Shown one piece after another: positions 55,762 to 64,000 of a DNA stretch of 64,000 nt. The notes beneath the pieces were generated by a model. The model made no database searches, had not been told where the DNA came from, and saw only the letters and a program-made list of their open reading frames with translations. Every line of letters starts with the position of its first letter. The stretch's first letter is position 1. The stretch is taken from the NCBI RefSeq assembly GCF_030711405.1, contig NZ_JAULSI010000016.1:1-64000 (forward strand), in the 5' to 3' direction. Position numbers and translations under genes: made by a program. Source of the stretch: Massilia brevitalea. GTDB taxonomy: Bacteria > Pseudomonadota > Gammaproteobacteria > Burkholderiales > Burkholderiaceae_D.

Positions 55762-56040
55762 ATGGACCTTACTGTCAACAACACCACCACTTCCGCCGTC
55801 CTCGTCACCGTCTTCGCCGAACTCCAGGACGGCAGCTTCGTCGCCAAGGTCATGCCCGAAACCGGCGTGCCCTACACGCCCTACTGGGAAAACGAGATCG
55901 ACCAGGTAATCGTCTACATCTCGCCGGACGAGGAGCAGCTGGCCGCCATCCTGGCTGCCCTCAACGAGCGCCGCCTGCCGTTCAAGGATTTGCAGAACTA
56001 CGGTTCGGTGGCCGGCGGTACTTCGATTATCCCGGTCTGA
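55762..56040 (+). CDS. Hypothetical 92-residue protein
   Basis: Starts at the ATG giving MDLTVNNTTTSAVLV with TTGGAG upstream. No membrane segment or signal; an N-terminal beta-rich part and an acidic helix (SPDEEQLAAILAALNERR). I do not recognise a family. The good ribosome site, normal codon use and following hairpin support a real gene. 144 bases behind the monooxygenase. Confidence 0.65.
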   Translation: MDLTVNNTTTSAVLVTVFAELQDGSFVAKVMPETGVPYTPYWENEIDQVIVYISPDEEQLAAILAALNERRLPFKDLQNYGSVAGGTSIIPV

Positions 56041-56049
56041 GCGTACAAG

Positions 56050-56071
56050 GCCCCGGGTTGCCCGGGGTTCC
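56050..56071 (+). terminator. Short GC hairpin after the 92-residue gene
   Basis: CCCCGGG (56051-56057) pairs with CCCGGGG (56061-56067), 3-base loop, followed by only TTCCT. Weak terminator, also located just past the convergent TerC-type gene's end. Confidence 0.4.
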
Positions 56072-56104
56072 TGCCCTCATCCGCGCGCGCCTCAGTCCTA
56101 CGCT

Positions 56105-57670
56105 TCAGCCTTGCGGCATGCGCGCCTGCCGCAGCGGCGGCGTGCTGCGCGTAACCAGCACCGTGGCGATGCGCCGGTCCAGCACCTCGGCCACCTCGAA
56201 GCGCAGGTCGTCGAGTTCGACCGCCTGGCCGACTTCCGGCAGCGTGCCGAAGCGTTCCAGCATGAAACCGGCCAGCGAAGTGTAGTCGTCGTTCTCGCTC
56301 ACCAGGGCATCGGTCCCGAGTACCTGTTCCAGGTAGTGCAGATCGGCGCTGCCGTCCACGCGCCAGCGGCCCAGCCCCTCCTCGCGCACCACCGGCAGTT
56401 CGTCCTCGTCGGGGAATTCGCCGGCAATCGCTTCCAGGATGTCGATCGGCGTCACCAGGCCCTGGATGGTGCCGTACTCGTCGGCGATCAGAACCACCTG
56501 GCCGTGCGAGCGCTTCAGCGTGTCCATCACCTGCAGCACGCCGCTGGCGTCGGGCACGATGATCGGCGGGCGCACGTGGGCCGGGTCGATGCTGCCGGCA
56601 TGGGCCAGGTCGGCCATCAGGTCCTTGGCGCGCGCCACGCCGACGATCTCGTCTAGTTCGCCGCGGCATACCGGGAAGAAGCCGTGCGGGGTGTCGAGCA
56701 GCTGGGTGCGGATGGTGGCGGCGTCGGCGTCGAGGTCGATCCAGGAGATGTCGGAGCGATTCGTCATGATCGAGCGGATCGAGCGCTGCGACAGGCTTAG
56801 TACGCCGCTGACCATGTTGCGCTCTTCCGGCTCGAAGCCGCCTTCCTGGGCCGCGCCCTTGCCCGCCACGGCTACGGCCGCAGTCGAGGCAGGCGTCGCG
56901 CCGAGCATGCGCAGGACGGCGTCGGCGGTGCGCTCGCGCAGCGGCAGGTGCGACTGGTGCCTGGCGAAGTTGCGCCGCGCCAGCTGGTTCAGGGCCTCGA
57001 TCAGCACCGAGAAGCCGATCGCCGCGTACAGGTAGCTCTTCGGAATATGGAAGCCGAAGCCTTCGGCAATCAGCGCCAGGCCGATCATCAGCAGGAAGCT
57101 CAGGCACAGCACCACCACCGTCGGGTGCGCGTTCACGAAGCGCGTCAGCGGCTTCGAGGCGAACAGCATCACGCCCATCGACACCACCACCGCCGCCATC
57201 ATGACGGCGAGCGAGTCGACCATGCCGACCGCGGTGATGACGGAGTCGAGCGAGAACACGGCATCGAGCGCGATGATCTGGGCCACCACCACGCCGAAGG
57301 CGGCGAATTCCACCGGCCCGGTGTGCAGCTGGGTCTTGCCTTCCACCCGCTCGTGCAGCTCCACGGTCGCCTTGAACAGCAGGAACAGCCCGCCCAGCAG
57401 CAGGATCAGGTCGCGCCCGGAGAAACTCAGGCTGCCCATCGTGAACAGCGGTTCGGTCAGCGACACGATCCAGGAGATCATGGTCAGCAGGCCAAGGCGC
57501 ATCAGCATGGCCAGGCTCAAGCCCAGCAGGCGCGCCTTGTCGCGCTGGTGCGGCGGCAGCTTTTCGGCCAGGATCGCGATGAAGATCAGGTTGTCGATGC
57601 CGAGGACGATCTCGAGTACGACAAGGGTCAGGAAACCCACCCAGAGGTTCGGATCGGAAAGCCATTCCAT
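56105..57670 (-). CDS. TerC-CBS-CorC/HlyC membrane protein (YoaE/YegH type)
   Basis: 521 residues. N-terminal TerC domain with seven membrane segments and the acidic metal-linked motifs [13 protein letters not shown] (about 17-29) and [14 protein letters not shown] (about 125-138); then a pair of CBS domains (about 310-430; [23 protein letters not shown]) and a C-terminal CorC/HlyC-type domain (445-521). Domain fusion is the standard YoaE form. Proposed roles are metal-ion export or metalation of exported proteins. Start at MEWLSDPN; upstream in-frame sequence is not conserved. Confidence 0.9.
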   Translation of the reverse strand: MEWLSDPNLWVGFLTLVVLEIVLGIDNLIFIAILAEKLPPHQRDKARLLGLSLAMLMRLGLLTMISWIVSLTEPLFTMGSLSFSGRDLILLLGGLFLLFKATVELHERVEGKTQLHTGPVEFAAFGVVVAQIIALDAVFSLDSVITAVGMVDSLAVMMAAVVVSMGVMLFASKPLTRFVNAHPTVVVLCLSFLLMIGLALIAEGFGFHIPKSYLYAAIGFSVLIEALNQLARRNFARHQSHLPLRERTADAVLRMLGATPASTAAVAVAGKGAAQEGGFEPEERNMVSGVLSLSQRSIRSIMTNRSDISWIDLDADAATIRTQLLDTPHGFFPVCRGELDEIVGVARAKDLMADLAHAGSIDPAHVRPPIIVPDASGVLQVMDTLKRSHGQVVLIADEYGTIQGLVTPIDILEAIAGEFPDEDELPVVREEGLGRWRVDGSADLHYLEQVLGTDALVSENDDYTSLAGFMLERFGTLPEVGQAVELDDLRFEVAEVLDRRIATVLVTRSTPPLRQARMPQG

Positions 57671-57809
57671 GGTGCCTGCCCCGCTTGTGGTTGGATGCCC
57701 GATTGTAATGATCTTGTGGCCCGCGGGTCGCACGCGACCGGCGCGCAGCAGGTATCATGACGCCTGAGCCAACCGGCGACCTCTTCACTCACCCCTAACG
57801 CATGAACGC

Positions 57810-60211
<2,402 letters not shown>

Positions 60212-60215
<4 letters not shown>

Positions 60216-60230
60216 GTTCTCGAACCCACC
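60212..60230. repeat. Single copy of the GGTTC..GAACC palindrome
   Basis: GTAGGTTCTCGAACCCACC, a solo relative of the three copies at 19202-19318. Its TAG supplies the stop codon of the hybrid kinase (60213-60215), so the element inserted at or defines the 3' end of the gene. Confidence 0.7.
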
Positions 60231-60258
60231 GGTTCGATGCAGCATCCAGCCGAAACGA

Positions 60259-62631
60259 TCAGAACAACGCGCCCTGCCCGCTGGTCAGCCGCGCGAAGCT
60301 GTCATCGAGGAAGGGCAGGATCGCATCGGCGATCGGCTCCAGCTGGCGCGTCAGGTAGTGCTCGTAGTCGATGGCCGAGCGCAGCGCTTCCAGCGGCTCG
60401 GGGCCGTTTACCGTCATCACGTAGCGGATCCAGCCGCCGCCCTTGCGGTACAGCGCCGGCTTGCCCTGGCGTAGGTAGTGGTCGTCGGCGATGCGCGCCG
60501 CGCGCACGTGCGGCGGCACGTTGCGCTCGTATTCGTCGAGCCGGCGCCGCAGGCGCTTGCGATACACCAGCTCGTCGTCGCACTCGCCATTCAACAGCCG
60601 CGCCACGGTCTCGCGTACATAGTCCTCGTAGGGCTGATTCTTGAAGATGCGCAGGTAGAGCGCCTGCTGGAAGGCGCGTGCCAGCGGCGTCCAGTCGGTG
60701 CGCACGGTTTCCAGGCCCTTGTAGACCATCTGCTCCCCGCCGCCGGGCGTGCCGCTCAAGCCGGCGTAGCGCTTCTTGCTGCCCTCGTCCGAACCGCGCA
60801 CGGTCGGCATCAGGAAGCGCCGGTAGTGCGCCTCGTATTCGAGTTCGAGCACGCTGTCCAGGCCCAGCTCCAGCTTCAGGTGGGTCTGCCAGTAACTGTT
60901 CACCTGCGCCACCAGGCCGCGGCCGATGCGTTCGGCGTCCACATCATCGTGCGCGGCGCCGAGCCAGACGAAGGTGGAATCGGTGTCGCCATAGATCACC
61001 TGGTAGCCCGCTTCCTCGATCAGTTCGCGCGTGCGGTGCATGATGGCGTGGCCGCGCAGCGTGATCGACGAGGCCAGGCGCGGGTCGAAGAAGCGGCAGC
61101 CGTAGGCGCCGAGCACGCCGTAGAAGGCGTTCATGATGATCTTCAGCGCCTGCGACAGCGGCGCATTCCTGTCACGCTTGGCCGCTTCGCGCCCTTCCCA
61201 CACGCCGCGCACGATGCCGGGCAGGCAGTGCCGGGTGCGCGAAAAGCGCGCGCCGCGAAAACCCGGCACCGTGTCCGCGCCGCCGGCTTCCTCTCGCAAT
61301 CCTTCGACCAGGCCTACCGGATCGATCAGGAAGGTGCGGATGATCGACGGATACAGGCTCTTGTAGTCGAGCACCAGCACCGAGTCGTACAGGCCGGAGC
61401 GCGAATCCATCACGAAGCCGCCCGGGCTGTCCCCGCCCGCCACGTCGCCCACGTTCGGCGCCACGAAACCCTGGCGGTGCATCAGCGGGATGTACAGGTG
61501 CTCGAAGGCGGCGACGGAACCGCCGCTGCGGTCCGCCGCCAGGCCGGTGACGCTGGCGCGCTCCAGCAGGAATTCCAGCAGCGCGGTCTTCTCAAAAATG
61601 CGCGTCACCAGCACGCAGTCCTGCAGGTTGTAGCGCGCCAGGGCCGGCTTGTCCTCGGCGAACATGCGGTCGATCTCGGCCATGCGGTCGTAGGGATTGT
61701 CGATGGCCTTGCCTTCGCCCAGCAAGTTCTGCGATACCGATTCCAGGCTGAAGGACGGAAAACTCCAGGTGGCCGCGCGCAGCGCCTCGATGCCGTCGAT
61801 CACCAGGCGCCCGGCGATGCAGATGAAGTAGTGTTCTCCGTCGCCCTTGTGCTCGCGCCATTCGATGGCGCTGCCGTCGCGGCCCAGTCGCAGCGGGCGG
61901 TTGTAGCGCTCGGCGTGTTCCTGCAGTACGCGCATGTCGAACTGGATCACGTTCCAGCCGATGATGGCGTCGGGGTCGTGCCGGCGGAACCAGGCTTCCA
62001 GGCGATCCAGCAACTCAGGGCGGCTGGCGCAGTAATCGAAGTCGAAATCGAGGCCGGTTGCATCGCCGTTCGGGGGGCCGAGCATCCAGACCTGGCGCTG
62101 GCCGCAGCCCTCGAGCGCGATCGAGCGCAGTTCGCCGGTCGAGGTGGTTTCGATGTCGAGCGAGACCAGGCGCAAGTTCGGGCGGTAGCCGGGGGCCGGC
62201 TTCACCTGGCCGGTGATTAATCGCGGATCGGACGGGTCTTCGTTGCCGGTGTAGCTGAGCGGCGCCGTGATGAAGCGCTCCATCAGGTAGCGCTCGGGCG
62301 GGCGGATGTCGGCTTCGTAGACCGCCACGCCCTGCATGCGCAGGCGCTTTTCCAGGCGCAGCAGCTGGCGGTAATGGCGGCAATACAGGCCGACGACCGG
62401 ACGGTGGTTGAAATCGGCCAGTTGCAGAGCGCGCAGTTCCCAGCCGCGCTCACTACGCAGCACGAATTCGGCCGCCTCGCGCTGCTCTTGCGGGATGAAG
62501 GTCACCGCCGGCTGCGGCGCCACGCGCACGCGGCGCGGGCCGGCATCGGTGGCCAGCCAGAAGTCGACCTCGACGCCGGCGTCCGTGTCCTGCCAGTGCC
62601 GCGTCAGCAGAAACCCCTGCCCCTCCGCCAT
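60259..62631 (-). CDS. polB: DNA polymerase II (family B)
   Basis: 790 residues (E. coli PolB 783). Exonuclease motif I SLDIETTSTGE, motif II WNVIQFDM, motif III YNLQDCVLV; polymerase motifs A DYKSLYPSIIRTF, B KIIMNAFYGVLGAYGC and C YGDTDST are all present. Error-tolerant replication restart and translesion synthesis under SOS control in E. coli; I found no LexA box here. The C-terminus ends with a clamp-binding-like GQGALF. Start at MAEGQGF; the frame is open further upstream. Confidence 0.96.
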   Translation of the reverse strand: MAEGQGFLLTRHWQDTDAGVEVDFWLATDAGPRRVRVAPQPAVTFIPQEQREAAEFVLRSERGWELRALQLADFNHRPVVGLYCRHYRQLLRLEKRLRMQGVAVYEADIRPPERYLMERFITAPLSYTGNEDPSDPRLITGQVKPAPGYRPNLRLVSLDIETTSTGELRSIALEGCGQRQVWMLGPPNGDATGLDFDFDYCASRPELLDRLEAWFRRHDPDAIIGWNVIQFDMRVLQEHAERYNRPLRLGRDGSAIEWREHKGDGEHYFICIAGRLVIDGIEALRAATWSFPSFSLESVSQNLLGEGKAIDNPYDRMAEIDRMFAEDKPALARYNLQDCVLVTRIFEKTALLEFLLERASVTGLAADRSGGSVAAFEHLYIPLMHRQGFVAPNVGDVAGGDSPGGFVMDSRSGLYDSVLVLDYKSLYPSIIRTFLIDPVGLVEGLREEAGGADTVPGFRGARFSRTRHCLPGIVRGVWEGREAAKRDRNAPLSQALKIIMNAFYGVLGAYGCRFFDPRLASSITLRGHAIMHRTRELIEEAGYQVIYGDTDSTFVWLGAAHDDVDAERIGRGLVAQVNSYWQTHLKLELGLDSVLELEYEAHYRRFLMPTVRGSDEGSKKRYAGLSGTPGGGEQMVYKGLETVRTDWTPLARAFQQALYLRIFKNQPYEDYVRETVARLLNGECDDELVYRKRLRRRLDEYERNVPPHVRAARIADDHYLRQGKPALYRKGGGWIRYVMTVNGPEPLEALRSAIDYEHYLTRQLEPIADAILPFLDDSFARLTSGQGALF

Positions 62632-62705
62632 CTCTTCGATCTCCGGTGTCCATGTGCGCTTGCCATTCCGGCAAGCGGGCCACATTATAACCGGCCATGC
62701 GCAGG

Positions 62706-63797
62706 CTAGCCGTTGGCCGCGCGCGGCTCTTCGGGCCGCGCGGGCGTCATCCACTCCTCCGGCCCGTCGAGCCTGAGCAGCTGGGTCGGATAGGCGAACG
62801 GGATACCCTGCTCGTCGAAGCGCTCGAACAGGAAGATGTTGATCGCCTGCTGCACGTCCATGTACACGCCGTAGTCGCCGCTCTTCACGTAGTACACGGT
62901 CTCGAATTCCAGCGACGAAGCGCCGTAGCCCTTGAAGTGGGCGCGGTCGAAGGTCGCCATCTCCTGCCGCTCGACGGCTTCGCGCAGCAGGGCGGGCACC
63001 GCCAGCAGCTGGGCCTTCGAGACCTGGTAAGGCGTGCGGATCGTGAACACGATGCGCCGCGTCTGCATGTGCTTGTAGTTGCGGATACGGCTTTTCAACA
63101 GGTCGCTGTTCGAGAACACGATCTGCTCGCCGCCCAGGCTGCGCAAGCGCGTCGTCTTCAGGCCCACGTACTCCACGGTGCCGAGCACGTCGTCGACGAT
63201 GATGAAGTCGCCCACCACGAAGGGCTTGTCGAGCACGATGGACAGCGAGGAAAACAGGTCGCCGAGGATGTTCTGCATCGCCAGCGCCACCGCGATACCG
63301 CCGATGCCCAGGCTGGCCACCAGGGTCGTGATGTTGACGCCGAAGTTATCGAGGATCATCAAGAGGATGACCATCCACAGCGCGGTGCGCGCGACAAAGC
63401 CGAGCGCCGCGGTCGAGGTGGTGCTGGCCGCGTCCTCGGCGCTGCGGCGCAGGCGGTAATGGTGGAACCAGCCCTTGATGCCGACGTCGCCCCAGCGCGC
63501 CGCCTGCAGCAGGAACACGGTTACCGACAGGTGCTGCAGGATGCTGTCGCTGCGCGGCGGCAGGCTCAGGACCTGGGCGCCGGCATGCACGCCCATCAGG
63601 AAGATGAAGAGCGGCTGGGTGCTGGCCAGGATCTTGATGGCCAGGTCGTCGAGGTAGGTGTCGGTGTGCGGCGCAATGCGGGTGAGGCGCCGCAGCAGCA
63701 GCGCCTTGACGCCGTACAGCAGCACGATCACGGCCACCAGGATCGCGACTGCCAGCAGCCAGGATTGCAGGTCGTTGTTGGTCAGTAGAAAACGCAT
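62706..63797 (-). CDS. MscS-family mechanosensitive channel
   Basis: 363 residues. Four or five membrane segments (about 13-33, 58-75, 88-105, 132-150, 152-175); the pore-lining TM3-like helix is SLGIGGIAVALAMQNILGDLFSS, then the beta domain VLDKPFVVGDFIIV and a C-terminal alpha/beta domain. Opens under membrane tension to release solutes in hypo-osmotic shock. 74 bases upstream of polB on the same strand. Confidence 0.93.
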   Translation of the reverse strand: MRFLLTNNDLQSWLLAVAILVAVIVLLYGVKALLLRRLTRIAPHTDTYLDDLAIKILASTQPLFIFLMGVHAGAQVLSLPPRSDSILQHLSVTVFLLQAARWGDVGIKGWFHHYRLRRSAEDAASTTSTAALGFVARTALWMVILLMILDNFGVNITTLVASLGIGGIAVALAMQNILGDLFSSLSIVLDKPFVVGDFIIVDDVLGTVEYVGLKTTRLRSLGGEQIVFSNSDLLKSRIRNYKHMQTRRIVFTIRTPYQVSKAQLLAVPALLREAVERQEMATFDRAHFKGYGASSLEFETVYYVKSGDYGVYMDVQQAINIFLFERFDEQGIPFAYPTQLLRLDGPEEWMTPARPEEPRAANG

Positions 63798-64000
63798 GCC
63801 GTTCCTCAGCCTGCGCCGGCGGTCATGCCGGGGTGATGCGGTTGCCGGCGCGTGGGCCGGCGCGATGCGAGCTTACTCATCGTCTTTGTCCTTTCAGGGC
63901 GATGCGCCCGGCACTGCGCCGGTGTTCGCATTGAAAGCGGGTAATTTTAACGCCCCAACTACATTTGCACAAATACAAATGACCTGTACGGTCGTCGACT
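63798..64000. other. Window edge, no gene seen
   Basis: 203 bases upstream of the MscS-type gene. GC-rich with CGGCGCGTGGGCCGGCGC near 63845-63862 and an AT-richer part at 63935-63980. No coding frame or RNA gene is supportable. Confidence 0.6.

Noticed and set aside
60259..62800. LexA box before polB
   Set aside because: No CTG-N10-CAG site close to the start looked convincing by eye.

Overview
The window reads as chromosomal DNA of a GC-rich betaproteobacterium of the Burkholderiales, most likely Oxalobacteraceae (Massilia-like). This is inferred from the conserved tig-clpP-clpX-lon-hupB order, the hpnCDE squalene genes, the Cupriavidus-type threonine dehydrogenase with kbl, two cyanophycin synthetases, and protein similarity as recalled. 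No rRNA, prophage, transposase, integrase or CRISPR array is visible. Coding density is high and almost all of it is vertically inherited-looking housekeeping or metabolic DNA.

Layout. 1-9.6 kb, all on the minus strand, is a protein quality-control block: tRNA-Leu(UAG), trigger factor, ClpP, ClpX, Lon, the nucleoid protein HU, two identical tRNA-Asp genes and the periplasmic folding factor PpiD. 9.8-14.1 kb is a two-gene RND efflux operon. 14.2-17.4 kb (plus) is hpnC-hpnD-hpnE, which turns farnesyl diphosphate into squalene, followed by a 49-residue membrane peptide, a HAAS/DUF1700 membrane protein and a GIN-domain (DUF2807) protein. 19.3-21.7 kb is a ZnuD-like TonB receptor with a DUF2946 protein; 21.8-23.1 kb is a BaiN-type flavoprotein. 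23.1-25.0 kb is a tightly coupled four-gene operon (membrane protein, small Xre regulator, secreted alpha/beta hydrolase, small membrane protein) behind two tandem operator-like dyads. 25.2-26.3 kb is an orphan TRAP-type binding protein.

26.3-29.3 kb (minus) is thrC-moeA-moaD; 29.6-33.3 kb (minus) is kbl-tdh-sdaA, a threonine-to-glycine and serine-to-pyruvate catabolic operon, divergent from an Xre-cupin regulator. 34.2-37.2 kb holds a duplicated DUF4394 lipoprotein facing an ECF sigma/anti-sigma pair. 37.3-44.6 kb has a secreted prolyl oligopeptidase, an SDR, an 11-repeat Sel1 protein, a DEDDh exonuclease coupled to an Hsp70-family protein, and a DUF2244 protein.

44.8-53.8 kb is the most interesting region, a cyanophycin locus. 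iaaA-cphB-cphA (plus) encode dipeptide hydrolysis, depolymerisation and synthesis; facing them on the minus strand are a second full-length cyanophycin synthetase and, just upstream of it and apparently in the same transcription unit, a heme-oxygenase-like (HDO) putative di-iron enzyme. A dedicated role of an HDO oxidase in cyanophycin metabolism is not known to me and is the best candidate for an undescribed system here. 54-64 kb carries a FAD monooxygenase, a short unknown gene, a TerC-CBS-CorC membrane protein, a hybrid histidine kinase, DNA polymerase II and an MscS-type channel.

Scattered between genes are four pairs of inverted GTAGGGTGGGCAC-type palindromes (REPIN-like) and a second family based on GGTGGGTTC..GAACCCACC; no RAYT transposase is present in the window.
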